Origin: Synechococcus sp. NOUM97013
GTDB taxonomy: Bacteria; Cyanobacteriota; Cyanobacteriia; PCC-6307; Cyanobiaceae
Direction: 5' to 3'
Assembly: GCF_014279815.1 (NCBI RefSeq)
Contig: NZ_CP047941.1
Location: forward strand, 310,001-374,000
Length of the DNA stretch: 64,000 nucleotides
The notes beneath the pieces were generated by a model. That model saw nothing but the letters and a program-made list of their open reading frames with translations. It was not told the origin of the DNA and made no database searches. Position 1 is the first letter of the stretch. Each line of letters begins with the position of its first letter. Position numbers and translations under genes: made by a program. Of this stretch, positions 28,361 to 36,856 are shown in pieces.

Positions 28361-31330
28361 ATGCAGGCCCCTCTGCAAGCCCGACGATTGGCGTGGATTG
28401 AAACGTTTCGACGTCGCAGCCGGGTGGATCTGCTGTCGTTCTGGCATCGCCATGGCGATCGGCAGCAACGGGCGGTCGTGCAGGAGCCATGGGGTGCAAC
28501 GAACCGCCCTGACTGGGCTGAGAGGGGTCTGTTGATCTGGCCCCGCGGTGGTGTCTGGCTGCAGATCGAGCAGACGATCACCTGGCCTGAGCACTGGCGT
28601 CCTTGCGCGGACAGCTGTGAGCGATTGGAATTGAGCTGGTGGGCCGACGAAGTGCGTCTCTGGGTCGACGGCGATCTGGTCCATGAAGGGGATCTATTTG
28701 ACACCCGCTGTCGCTGGGCGTTGCCGCATCACTGGTGTGAGGGGCCGGGAGTGCATGTCTTGCTGGAGCTGCGCAGTCCCTGCCACGACGATGGTGCGTT
28801 GATTACCAGTGCGTTGGTGCGTGAGCCGAAGCATCCCGAGCGGGATCCCCAGGGATGTCTGCTCCCGGAGGCCCTGCAGCTTGCCGGCACGGCTGTTGAT
28901 GCCATGCCTGAGAGTTGGCTGGCGTGCGATCCAGAGTCAGACGAAGCCGTGGATCTGGTGCGGCAGCACCTCGCTCTCCAGTCCCGTCCCGGAGGTGGTC
29001 TGCATTGGGTCGGGCACGCCCATCTTGATCTGGCTTGGCTCTGGCCTGTGGCCGATACCTGGCAGGCAGCAGAACGCACGTTCCGTTCCGCCTTGCAGCT
29101 GATGGAGCGTGATCCTGAATTGCATTTCGCCCATTCCACGCCGGCTTTGTACAGCTGGATGGAGCGCTATCGCCCAGATCTATTCGCACAGATTCAGGAA
29201 GCCAGTCGCGAGGGACGCTGGGAGCCCATCAATGGACCCTGGGTTGAAACCGACTGTGTGCTGATCAGTGCAGCGTCGCTTTGGAGGCAGTTTCAGCTGG
29301 GTCAGGAAGCCAGTCGCCGGCAGTTTCCGGAATGGCGACACGACTTGGCCTGGCTCCCTGACAGCTTTGGTTTCGGGGCAGGCTTGCCAGCGGTCGCTCA
29401 GGCAACGGGTGTGCGTTGGTTCTGCACCCACAAGCTGGCCTGGAATGCCAGCAATTCCTTCCCTCATCGTCTGTTCCGGTGGCGCAGCCGAGGCGATGGG
29501 CAGGTGCTGGCGCTGATGCTGCCTGGGATCGGCACCGATGCCAGCCCCGTGGCCATGCAGCAGGAACAGCGTTGTTTCGAGCAGGCCACCGGCGTGGATC
29601 AGGCGTTGTGGCTCCCTGGTGTTGGTGATCACGGTGGTGGGCCAACCCAGGAGATGCTCGATCAGCTGCAGCTGTGGGACTGCCACCCCCAGTCGGTGTC
29701 ACGACGTGGGGGCACGGTGCGTGGCTATCTGCAGGGGTTGGAGCCCTGGACGGCGTCGATGCCGATCTGGCGGGATGAGCTTTATCTGGAGTTGCATCGC
29801 GGCTGTCCCACCTCGCGTCCGGATCAGAAACGTCACAACCGCACCTTGGAAAGGCTGCTGCGCGAGGCGGATCTCGTCGAAGCGCTGGGTGCGGAGGCGA
29901 TGCCTGGCAGGGACTGGCCCACGCTTCTGTTCCAGCAGTTTCATGACATCCTTCCCGGCACCTCGATTCCGGAGGTCTTCGATCAGGCGGAGTCTCAGTG
30001 GCGCCGCGCACGCCGTCAGGCGGCAACCGCTCTCACGGAAGGTTTGCGCTGTTTGCTCGATGGCAAGGCCTCTGATGCCGTGCCAGCCCCCGATGGTGTT
30101 GAGCGTTGGGCCTGGTGCGGTCTGCAACCGTTGCAGCGTTGGTCCCCGCTTCGGAGGTTGCCGAGCGGTGATTGGCGCTGCCAGGGACGCGATCTGCCGG
30201 TGCAGCAGGCTGCCGGTGGCGGCGTTTGGGTCCAGCTTCCAGAAGCTGCAGGCATCGTGGCCCTGCCGCTCGAGCGCAGGATGGATGCGATCGCCGGCTG
30301 TCCTGCTTCCGAAGCGATCCGTCATCCCATCTGGGTGCAGACCCTTGCCGAGCAGCACTGGCGTCTCGGTAACGGCTGTCTTGCGCTTGAGGTGGATGAG
30401 CGCGGTCTGATTCGTCTGCAGGATGCCCAGGGCGTGGATCAGCTCTCTGCCCCTGTTCAGATCAAGCGCTATCAGGACCATGGCGAGTTCTGGGATGCCT
30501 GGGATCTTGCGGGCGACTATTTGCAGCATCCGCTGCCGCTGCCGCAGCGATGGCAGGTGGAGATGCAGGAATGTGGCCCTCTGTTGGCACGGGTGGTTCT
30601 GCGTGGCTCGTTCGGCGACAGCACGCTGCGGATGGATCTGATCCTGCGCGCAGATACACCGTGGCTTGAGCTCCAGCTCAGCCTCGATTGGTATCAAACC
30701 CATGAACTGCTGCGGATGGTCTGCCCGCTGGCGGCTCCAGCCGTGCGCTGGGCGGCAGACACCAGTGGGGGTGTGCTCGAACGACCTGCCACCGCCACAA
30801 CACCTGGTGAACAAGCGCGATGGGAGGTGCCGGTGATTTCCTGGATGGCCAGTGAGGCGTTTGCTCCGGGTGGAGGTCTGGGATTGCTGCTCGACGGGCC
30901 CCAGGGCGCCGATGCTGGACCTCAGCATCTCGGTGTGTCCCTGCTGCGTGGTCCGACTTGGCCGGATCCGTCGGCTGACCAGGGGCGTCATCGGCATCGA
31001 CTGGCCCTCATGCCGTCGCCGCAGGGGTGGATGCGGGATGGCCTGCCGCAGGCCGCCATCGCTTTTCGCGAACCGGGCTGGCAAGGGCCGATGGACCTTG
31101 TGGAGAGTTGGCAGGGCTTTCCGGCCCTACCCCAGGCGCTCACACCAGTGTCGTTGCGCTCTGATCCGGAGCGGGCTGGGACGGTGTTATTGCAGGTGCT
31201 CAATCCCGGCGCAGCCCGGGTGATCTGGTCACCTTGTGACGGTGACTGGAGACTGGAGGGAGGGGCCGATGCCGGCCGCATTCCACCAGGTGTCCTCCGT
31301 GAACTCAGGCTGGTGCGTCAGTCCTCGTGA
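28361..31330 (+). CDS. GH38-family alpha-mannosidase
   Basis: A 989-residue glycoside hydrolase family 38 protein. An N-terminal beta domain (about residues 1-210) precedes the catalytic domain, with the zinc site GHAHLDLAWLWP (His221 and Asp223), the nucleophile motif WLPDSFGFGAG (Asp334) and QFHDILPGTSIPEVF; then come a middle helical domain and C-terminal beta domains. No signal peptide is seen, so it is likely cytosolic. I start at the ATG at 28361, which has GGGAG at a good distance, rather than the ATG at 28337. It removes mannose from a glycan or glycoside; the substrate is unknown. It lies between psbI and psbN, and its end overlaps psbN by 13 bases. Confidence 0.9.
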   Translation: MQAPLQARRLAWIETFRRRSRVDLLSFWHRHGDRQQRAVVQEPWGATNRPDWAERGLLIWPRGGVWLQIEQTITWPEHWRPCADSCERLELSWWADEVRLWVDGDLVHEGDLFDTRCRWALPHHWCEGPGVHVLLELRSPCHDDGALITSALVREPKHPERDPQGCLLPEALQLAGTAVDAMPESWLACDPESDEAVDLVRQHLALQSRPGGGLHWVGHAHLDLAWLWPVADTWQAAERTFRSALQLMERDPELHFAHSTPALYSWMERYRPDLFAQIQEASREGRWEPINGPWVETDCVLISAASLWRQFQLGQEASRRQFPEWRHDLAWLPDSFGFGAGLPAVAQATGVRWFCTHKLAWNASNSFPHRLFRWRSRGDGQVLALMLPGIGTDASPVAMQQEQRCFEQATGVDQALWLPGVGDHGGGPTQEMLDQLQLWDCHPQSVSRRGGTVRGYLQGLEPWTASMPIWRDELYLELHRGCPTSRPDQKRHNRTLERLLREADLVEALGAEAMPGRDWPTLLFQQFHDILPGTSIPEVFDQAESQWRRARRQAATALTEGLRCLLDGKASDAVPAPDGVERWAWCGLQPLQRWSPLRRLPSGDWRCQGRDLPVQQAAGGGVWVQLPEAAGIVALPLERRMDAIAGCPASEAIRHPIWVQTLAEQHWRLGNGCLALEVDERGLIRLQDAQGVDQLSAPVQIKRYQDHGEFWDAWDLAGDYLQHPLPLPQRWQVEMQECGPLLARVVLRGSFGDSTLRMDLILRADTPWLELQLSLDWYQTHELLRMVCPLAAPAVRWAADTSGGVLERPATATTPGEQARWEVPVISWMASEAFAPGGGLGLLLDGPQGADAGPQHLGVSLLRGPTWPDPSADQGRHRHRLALMPSPQGWMRDGLPQAAIAFREPGWQGPMDLVESWQGFPALPQALTPVSLRSDPERAGTVLLQVLNPGAARVIWSPCDGDWRLEGGADAGRIPPGVLRELRLVRQSS

Positions 31331-31458
31331 TCATCAAAAGGATCGTCCAGTCGCTTGGATGGCGGACCGAAGGCTGTGTAGACCCCGAAGCCAGTGAGTC
31401 CAAGCAGGGCAGTCAACACCGCAATCGCCACGGATAGGGCCGGGGAGGAGCTTTCCAT
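31318..31458 (-). CDS. psbN: photosystem II protein PsbN
   Basis: A 46-residue protein, [19 protein letters not shown] at the start and [15 protein letters not shown] at the end, which is the PsbN sequence. PsbN is a one-helix thylakoid protein needed for PSII assembly rather than a stable subunit. As in other cyanobacteria and plastids it lies on the strand opposite psbH; here the two diverge across 86 bases. Its end overlaps the GH38 gene by 13 bases. Confidence 0.96.
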   Translation of the reverse strand: MESSSPALSVAIAVLTALLGLTGFGVYTAFGPPSKRLDDPFDDHED

Positions 31459-31544
31459 CACATCTCTCGACAGGATTGACCCTCTTCAGGGCCAGGACCC
31501 CTAGAGTATCCAGACTGAACTTCACCCGAGACCTCAGCGCCGCT

Positions 31545-31745
31545 ATGGCTCAACGCACCCGTCTGGGCGATCTGCTCCGTCCCCTCAACTCCGAGTACGG
31601 CAAGGTTGTCCCCGGCTGGGGTACAACCCCAGTTATGGGCATCTTCATGGTGCTGTTCTTGGTCTTTCTCCTCGTGATCCTCCAGCTGTACAACCAGTCG
31701 CTGATCCTGGAAGGCATCAATGTGAATTGGAACGGTGCCGGCTGA
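31545..31745 (+). CDS. psbH: photosystem II reaction center protein PsbH
   Basis: A 66-residue single-helix subunit: [20 protein letters not shown] at the start, the helix [20 protein letters not shown] and the C-terminal [10 protein letters not shown]. PsbH sits by CP47 and helps PSII assembly and QA-QB electron transfer. It is divergent from psbN and is followed by tatA 22 bases downstream. Confidence 0.97.
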   Translation: MAQRTRLGDLLRPLNSEYGKVVPGWGTTPVMGIFMVLFLVFLLVILQLYNQSLILEGINVNWNGAG

Positions 31746-31767
31746 CCCGGCTGCATAGGTTCCTTTC

Positions 31768-32007
31768 ATGAACATCTTTGGTATAGGCCTGCCTGAAATG
31801 GCGGTCATCGGCGCGGTTGCGCTGCTGGTGTTCGGACCCAAGCGTCTGCCGGAATTCGGCAAGACGCTTGGTAAAACGCTGAAGGGTTTTCAAACGGCGT
31901 CGAAAGAGTTTGAGCGGGAGATCAGCAAAGCCATGGCTGAACCCGAAGAACTGCCTGCTGCGAAGACTGAGATCGAGTCTTCTTCTCCGAAGGAGCACGA
32001 GGACTGA
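31768..32007 (+). CDS. tatA: twin-arginine translocase subunit TatA/E
   Basis: A 79-residue protein with the TatA layout: a short N-terminal helix (MNIFGIGLPEMAVIGAVALL), the hinge VFGPKRLPEFGKTLGK, an amphipathic helix KTLKGFQTASKEFEREIS and an acidic tail. It forms the translocation pore for folded proteins in the cytoplasmic and thylakoid membranes. It lies between psbH and pth on the same strand with short gaps. Confidence 0.93.
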   Translation: MNIFGIGLPEMAVIGAVALLVFGPKRLPEFGKTLGKTLKGFQTASKEFEREISKAMAEPEELPAAKTEIESSSPKEHED

Positions 32008-32011
32008 ACCC

Positions 32012-32644
32012 TTGATTCAAAGCGGTGACCTCCGATTGGTGGTCGGGTTAGGCAATCCGGGCGAGAAGTACGCCTCCACTCGCCATAACGTTGGGTTCAT
32101 GGCCTTGGAGCAATTGGCTTCTCGCGAGGGAGGCCGTTTTAAAGCGATGGGCAAGTTGCAGGGCGAACTGGCGGATGTCGGTTCCGGTGGTGCCCGTCTC
32201 CGGCTTTTGATGCCGCAGACCTTCATGAATGAAAGCGGTCGTTCGATCCGTGCGGCTCTCGACTGGTTCGGCTTCGAGATTCACCAGCTGATCGTGCTGG
32301 TCGATGACATGGATCTACCGCTGGGCCGGCTGCGGCTGCGCGCTGGTGGTGGTGCTGGAGGGCATAACGGCTTGAAAAGCACCATTCAGCATCTGGGGAC
32401 GCAGCAATTTGCCCGGTTGCGAATCGGGATCGGTGCTCCTGGACGCACCCCGGAGGAGCGCCGCGCTCGCACCGTGTCTCATGTGCTCGGCCAGTTCAAT
32501 CGCGATGAAGAGCCACTTCTCAATGATGTGCTGAGCGAGGTTCTCCGAGGTCTTGAACGCATCCAGCGCCAGGGCCTGGATCGTGCCGGCAATCATCTCA
32601 ATGGGTTGAATCTGGCTCCGGTGGCTGAGGATGAAGCGGTCTGA
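32012..32644 (+). CDS. pth: peptidyl-tRNA hydrolase
   Basis: A 210-residue enzyme that frees tRNA from prematurely released peptidyl-tRNA. Motifs are LVVGLGNPGEKYASTRHNVG (catalytic His in the last part), LLMPQTFMNESGRSIRAAL and VDDMDLPLGRLRLRAGGGAGGHNGLKS, split here by family-typical positions. The most probable start is a TTG at 32012 that puts the family N-terminus at residue 7; the frame upstream overlaps tatA in another phase. It is followed by DUF3146 with a TGATG stop/start overlap. Confidence 0.94.
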   Translation: MIQSGDLRLVVGLGNPGEKYASTRHNVGFMALEQLASREGGRFKAMGKLQGELADVGSGGARLRLLMPQTFMNESGRSIRAALDWFGFEIHQLIVLVDDMDLPLGRLRLRAGGGAGGHNGLKSTIQHLGTQQFARLRIGIGAPGRTPEERRARTVSHVLGQFNRDEEPLLNDVLSEVLRGLERIQRQGLDRAGNHLNGLNLAPVAEDEAV

Positions 32645-32901
32645 TGGCGCGGCTGCCCGTCACCACAGCGCATCTGCGTGTGCATCACCAGAGCTTTCGA
32701 GACCAATGCCTTCAGGGTGAAGTGCAGGCGGGGGGATTCAACTGGGAATTTCAGTGGTTCTTTGATCGTGGTGAACTCTGCGTTGAACCTTCACTCGGCA
32801 GAGCCCTGATTCAGGACGCGCTTCAGCGCTTTCTGGTCAAGTCGGATTATCGGCTGGAGGCCGGTGGGGATTACAGCTTCACGGTCAGGGCCCGATTCTG
32901 A
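32644..32901 (+). CDS. DUF3146 family protein
   Basis: An 85-residue soluble protein, MARLPVTTAHLRVHHQSFRD at the start and GGFNWEFQWFFDRGELCVEP in the middle, matching the cyanobacterial DUF3146 family. Its function is unknown. It shares one base with the pth stop codon, so it is likely co-translated with pth. Its end overlaps the convergent YqgF-like gene by 17 bases. Confidence 0.75.
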   Translation: MARLPVTTAHLRVHHQSFRDQCLQGEVQAGGFNWEFQWFFDRGELCVEPSLGRALIQDALQRFLVKSDYRLEAGGDYSFTVRARF

Positions 32902-33316
32902 GCGATGACGGCTCCGGCCAATCGAGTGGAAACCCGAGGTGGTTTTCCAGCATCACCAGTGCTGCGACAGCGTCCAGTTCGCCTGGGGGCAATTGCAGCC
33001 CAAGAGGCACCAGCCTGCGCCAACCGCGCGCTGGCCATAGCTGCCAATACCGCGATCGTGCCATCAATGTCGTGCCACGTTCGTCAACCAAAGTCACTGG
33101 CAGTTCGGTGGGGAGTTGCGCTGTCCAGTGAGCACTGGAGGTGCCATTGCCCACGATCAATTGTTCCGGTGGCGTGGAACGCTGCCACCGTTCCAGGGTA
33201 TTCAGCACAGCATCGGCTGGGAGAACATGCCCTTCGATCACGCAGCGTTGCTCTTGGGACGCCAGCACCAGCCCGCACTTGCTGCGACCTGGATCAAGGG
33301 CGGCAATCCAGCTCAT
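32885..33316 (-). CDS. YqgF/RuvX-like RNase H-fold protein
   Basis: A 143-residue protein with the resolvase-like RNase H fold: first strand IAALDPGRSKCGLVLA with Asp at residue 8, EQLIVGNGTSSAHWTAQLP, then VTLVDERGTTLMARSRYW and a C-terminal Asp-containing segment LPPGELDAVAALVMLENHL. It resembles YqgF, the 16S rRNA end-processing nuclease, but is divergent and may be a second member in the genome. The start overlaps the DUF3084 stop as ATGA... on the minus strand this gene lies upstream of DUF3084... in transcription order it precedes nothing else on its 3' side, since DUF3146 is convergent. The active substrate is unproven. Confidence 0.75.
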   Translation of the reverse strand: MSWIAALDPGRSKCGLVLASQEQRCVIEGHVLPADAVLNTLERWQRSTPPEQLIVGNGTSSAHWTAQLPTELPVTLVDERGTTLMARSRYWQLWPARGWRRLVPLGLQLPPGELDAVAALVMLENHLGFPLDWPEPSSLRIGP

Positions 33317-34518
33317 GAGCCCGAAGCATCCGAATTGGATTCGATGCTTCGCTTGATTCTGAGCTCGATCGCCACTGGATCGGCCGTTTCGCTGCGGCGA
33401 GCCGCCACCGCTTCGAGTTCAACGCGTCCCCGTCCCCGCTCGATCAGTTCCTTGGCGAGGCTATTCAGAGCATTGCCATCAAATTGGAGTCCCTGGCTGA
33501 GGGAGCCACGGCGCTGGGCCTTTGCCAGCGTTGATGCCAACAGCAAGTTGAGGCGGTTGCGGATCGCTTGCGGATCGCGTTCGTCACTGTTGAGCGTCGT
33601 TGTGGCCAGCACTTCACCTTCGATGGTGACCGTGACATTGGGACGGACATCCGGGAAGGCATAGACCACACGTTCGCCACGGAGCACATTGGCGGCGGAA
33701 CGCAAGAGAACCACCCAGGTGCCGGGCTTGCGAATGGCCTGTTCGAGCCGGTTGATGTCTTGTCGGGGCACCAAGAGAATCTGCCGATCCGGGGCTTCGC
33801 CCGGTAGCACCTGTTGGTAGGCCTGCTGATTGGCCTCTCTGAGGATCTGGTCGATGACCTGGCGTGCCTGATCCGGTCGATCGAGTTTGAGGGTGACCGT
33901 TGCAAGAGGCTGGCCACTGCTGATCGCCACATTGCCCCGTCTCAGGGCGAGCAGATTCTCCTCCAGTTGCAGCAGTTCGTTTTCGCCGTCGCGGATCTGT
34001 GCACGAACGGCGTTCAGCTCGGCATCCGTGCGACGAATTTCGGCATCACGATTGCTGACGTCCTGGCTGAGGCGCTGACGCTCCGCTTCGAGGCGACGGG
34101 TCTGCTCCTGCAGCGGTTGCAGCGTGCTTCGCAATTCGCTGGCACGGGCTTGCGCGTCAGCCAGGGTTTGCCGAGCTTCGATTTCATCGCTGCGGGCCTG
34201 TTGGAGCTGGTCGCGTGATTCCTGCTGTGCTTTTTGGCTGGCCTTCAAAGCGGTGCGGCTGCTGCGCAGACGCGCCTGGAGTTCATTGAGTTCGAACAGG
34301 CCGACCCGCAGCTGGCGACTCACCAGGAGCATCAGCCCGAGCGACAGCACACTGATCAGGCTCCCTGTGAGCACAGTGATCAGGACTGCGGTCTGACGTG
34401 GGCGCAAGCCAAACAGACTCAGTCGGGCTTTGCCCACCCTTGAGCCCAGGCGATCTCCAAGTGTTGACAGCACCCCCCCCAGGATGAGGAGGGTCAGCAG
34501 CAGCAGCCAACCTGTCAC
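33313..34518 (-). CDS. DUF3084 family membrane coiled-coil protein
   Basis: A 401-residue protein with two N-terminal membrane helices (WLLLLTLLILGGVLSTLGD and AVLITVLTGSLISVLSLGLM), a long heptad-rich coiled coil from about residue 75 to 190, and a C-terminal soluble domain. This is the layout of DUF3084, found in cyanobacteria and a few other bacteria, with unknown function. The start is a GTG at 34518. Its stop overlaps the start of the downstream YqgF-like gene (ATGA), so the two are translationally coupled. It lies downstream of ntcA on the same strand. Confidence 0.85.
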   Translation of the reverse strand: MTGWLLLLTLLILGGVLSTLGDRLGSRVGKARLSLFGLRPRQTAVLITVLTGSLISVLSLGLMLLVSRQLRVGLFELNELQARLRSSRTALKASQKAQQESRDQLQQARSDEIEARQTLADAQARASELRSTLQPLQEQTRRLEAERQRLSQDVSNRDAEIRRTDAELNAVRAQIRDGENELLQLEENLLALRRGNVAISSGQPLATVTLKLDRPDQARQVIDQILREANQQAYQQVLPGEAPDRQILLVPRQDINRLEQAIRKPGTWVVLLRSAANVLRGERVVYAFPDVRPNVTVTIEGEVLATTTLNSDERDPQAIRNRLNLLLASTLAKAQRRGSLSQGLQFDGNALNSLAKELIERGRGRVELEAVAARRSETADPVAIELRIKRSIESNSDASGS

Positions 34519-34576
34519 GTGCTCTCAACCATGCGGCAGCCCGCTGAAGTGGTGCCCATCTTCACCCGTCGAGCAT

Positions 34577-35311
34577 TTAGCTGAACCGCTTGGCTAGGGC
34601 GATGGGGTCAAGAACGGTGATCTTCTTGCGGTCGATCTCCACCAGGCCGGAGTTGCGCAAGTCTCCGAGCAGACGGGTGATCGTGACCCGCGTTGAACCG
34701 ATGGCTTCCGCGATCGCTTGGTGGGACAGACGCAGGTCGATCGTGATGCCCTGCGTGCTGGGAATGCCGAAATCGCGGCAAAGCACCAGCAGAAAACTCA
34801 CCAGTCGCGACGACATGTCGCGGTGCGTGAGCGTTTCGATCATGGTTTCGGTCTGCAGGATCCTGCTGGACAGACCTTGCAGCAGCAGAAGCCCAACGCT
34901 GGTGTCGGCTTCGATTGCCTGCCTGACGGAGCTCGCAGGTGCCGTCACCATTTCCACCCGTGTGAAGGCAACGGAGTGATAGAAGCGGTCGGAGCGATGA
35001 CCCGTGAGCAGAGAGAGCACCCCAAAGAGACTGTTCTCTCGCAGTAGCGCCACGGTGATCTCTTCACCGGATTCGTAGACCCTGGAGAGACGCACGGCGC
35101 CGCGGCGGATCAAGTAAACGCGTTCTGCTGGATCGCCAGGGAAGAAGATCGTTTTGTTGCGCTCTACCAGTTCGGTGCTGGCACCTTCGAGCTCACGGAT
35201 CACCTCCAGCAGCGTTCGGCTGGAGGGCGTGGGTGCATTGGTCAGGCTGGTTTCAGGCATCCGACCAACGGGTGGGACGGTTCGGCTGAACCCGCGCATC
35301 ACTTCTGCCAT
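34577..35311 (-). CDS. ntcA: global nitrogen regulator NtcA
   Basis: A 244-residue CRP/FNR-family activator that responds to 2-oxoglutarate and controls nitrogen assimilation genes in cyanobacteria. The cNMP-like effector domain includes [20 protein letters not shown] and [20 protein letters not shown]; the C-terminal helix-turn-helix is [20 protein letters not shown]. The core is typical NtcA. The start could be the ATG at 35311 (MAEVMRGF) or the one four codons later. Upstream is a self-binding site with a matching -10 box. rph precedes it on the same strand and amt in this window is a probable target. Confidence 0.95.
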   Translation of the reverse strand: MAEVMRGFSRTVPPVGRMPETSLTNAPTPSSRTLLEVIRELEGASTELVERNKTIFFPGDPAERVYLIRRGAVRLSRVYESGEEITVALLRENSLFGVLSLLTGHRSDRFYHSVAFTRVEMVTAPASSVRQAIEADTSVGLLLLQGLSSRILQTETMIETLTHRDMSSRLVSFLLVLCRDFGIPSTQGITIDLRLSHQAIAEAIGSTRVTITRLLGDLRNSGLVEIDRKKITVLDPIALAKRFS

Positions 35312-35332
35312 CTCGACCCATCTGATGGGTGG

Positions 35333-35374
35333 AAGTTACGGAGCGATGCGGGGTCACCCTGTAGCAATCAACAC
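35333..35374 (-). promoter_or_regulatory. NtcA-activated promoter of ntcA (autoregulation)
   Basis: On the minus strand GTG-TTGATTGC-TAC (35374-35361) fits GTA-N8-TAC with one mismatch. Exactly 22 bases follow and then TAACTT (35338-35333), a TAN3T -10 box. That spacing is the rule for NtcA class II promoters. The predicted transcript start is about 15 bases before the ATG at 35311. The site lies in the 66-base gap after rph. Confidence 0.75.
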
Positions 35375-35377
35375 GTT

Positions 35378-36112
35378 TCACGCTGCTGGTGAGTCCTGGA
35401 GTGCTGTCTGTTGGTGTGCCATCAGCCGGCTGAGGCCCGGTTCCGCCAGGTCCAGCAGGCTGTTCAGCTGTTGGCGGCTGAAGGCGGCACCCTCCGCTGT
35501 GCCTTGCAGCTCCAGGAGATCACCGGCGTTGTTCATGACCACATTCAGGTCCACGTCGGCGCGGCTGTCTTCGCTGTAGTCGAGATCCAGAAGAGGTGCA
35601 CCATCAATCAGGCCCACGGACACGGCGGCCACTTGCGCTTGCACGGGATTGCTGCTGAGGCGGCTCTGCCCCACTAAACGTTCGCAGGCTTTCTGCAAGG
35701 CCAGCCAGGATCCGGTAATCGCCGCGGTCCTGGTGCCGGCATCGGCCTGAATCACGTCGCAGTCCACCAGCAGGGTGTTTTCCCCCAGCGCTTCCATGTT
35801 CAGGCATGCCCGCAGGCTGCGACCGATCAATCGCTGAATTTCCTGCGTGCGCCCGGAGAGTTTCATCAATTCGCGTCGCTGACGTTCGGGAGTGGATCCC
35901 GGCAACAAGCGGTATTCAGCACTGAGCCATCCCAGGCCTTGATCCCGACGCCAGCGGGGAACGCCCTCCTCGTGGCAAACGCTGCAAAGCACTGCGGTGC
36001 GGCCAGTGCGCACAATCACGGAGCTCAGGGCAAAGCCCATGGGGTCCCATTCCACCGAGAAATCCCTTAGGTCGGCGGGCATGCGGCCATCGTTGCGCGC
36101 GGTTTCGCTCAT
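35378..36112 (-). CDS. rph: ribonuclease PH
   Basis: A 244-residue phosphorolytic 3'-5' exoribonuclease that trims tRNA 3' ends. Family motifs are GRTAVLCSVCHEEGVPRW, GLGWLSAEYRLLPGSTPER, EIQRLIGRSLRACLNMEALG and LVDCDVIQADAGTRTAAITG. The C-terminus LDLDYSEDSRADVDLNVVMN is also typical. The ATG at 36112 gives MSETARNDGRMPADLRDFSV, close to the usual N-terminus. It precedes ntcA on the same strand, but ntcA has its own promoter. Confidence 0.95.
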   Translation of the reverse strand: MSETARNDGRMPADLRDFSVEWDPMGFALSSVIVRTGRTAVLCSVCHEEGVPRWRRDQGLGWLSAEYRLLPGSTPERQRRELMKLSGRTQEIQRLIGRSLRACLNMEALGENTLLVDCDVIQADAGTRTAAITGSWLALQKACERLVGQSRLSSNPVQAQVAAVSVGLIDGAPLLDLDYSEDSRADVDLNVVMNNAGDLLELQGTAEGAAFSRQQLNSLLDLAEPGLSRLMAHQQTALQDSPAA

Positions 36113-36247
36113 CGGTTATCAGCGTGTGTTGATGAGCCTGCCATTCGGTATGAGACACCAGGGATGGTGTCGAAGATCTTGTGAATCGCATTTTCACCGC
36201 TAGATTCGAAGCCTCCTGGTCGTTGTGGACCAGTCCAGACGAACGCG

Positions 36248-36856
36248 ATGACCGCAAGCCTGAGCTCCAGCCATCGATCCCGCGATAGGCGCGGTGCCGA
36301 TCACGGAGCAGTGGAGCGCTCGCGTCTTCAGCCCTTGCCGGCGCTTGACCCTCGCCCACCCCTGCATCTGGTGGCCCCTGAAGGTCAGCTTCAGGTGCAC
36401 ACCGCTCCTTATCGCGGCAGTTTTGGCACTGTGCTCAGTCAGGCCCTGCGGAGTGCCGGACTGGGAAGCCGCGTGGCCGTGATGCAGTTTCTTAAGGGCG
36501 GTGTTGCTCAGGGGCCTGAGGCTGCGCTTACCTTGTGTGACCGCATGACCTGGATGCGCCCAGCCGTGATGGAGTGCCTGTCGCAGCCCGCCAGTTCATC
36601 CGAGCCGGCCACGATTGAGGCGGTCGAAGCAGTCTGGGCGGTTTCCCGCGACCATCTCGCCTGCGGCGATCTCGATCAGCTGGTGCTTGATGAGCTGGGT
36701 CTGGCAATCGCCCTTGGATACCTCGATGAACAGGATGTGCGTGCCAGCTTGGAAGCTCGTCCGGGATCAATGGATGTGATCATCACAGGGACATCCATTC
36801 CTGAGTCCCTGATGGGGCTTGCGGATCAGGTCACCGAATTGCGCCGGGGTTTCTGA
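36248..36856 (+). CDS. CobO/BtuR-like protein with a lost Walker A motif
   Basis: A 202-residue protein that aligns over most of its length with cob(I)yrinic acid a,c-diamide adenosyltransferase. Shared parts are SRVAVMQFLKGG, VLDELGLAIALGYLD (DE of Walker B), ARPGSMDVIITGTSIPESLM and LADQVTELRRGF. At the P-loop, however, the family sequence GNGKGKT is replaced by APYRGSF near residue 54, without any gap, so the ATP-binding Lys and Thr are missing. The first 40 residues are Arg/Pro-rich and unlike the family. It is unlikely to work as a normal adenosyltransferase unless it binds ATP differently. The stop overlaps the dcd start (TGATG). Confidence 0.75.
   Translation: MTASLSSSHRSRDRRGADHGAVERSRLQPLPALDPRPPLHLVAPEGQLQVHTAPYRGSFGTVLSQALRSAGLGSRVAVMQFLKGGVAQGPEAALTLCDRMTWMRPAVMECLSQPASSSEPATIEAVEAVWAVSRDHLACGDLDQLVLDELGLAIALGYLDEQDVRASLEARPGSMDVIITGTSIPESLMGLADQVTELRRGF

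Noticed and set aside
29699-31084. Minus-strand frame of 461 codons inside the GH38 gene
   Set aside because: Antisense shadow of the mannosidase; the translation is Arg/Gln/Pro-rich without domains.
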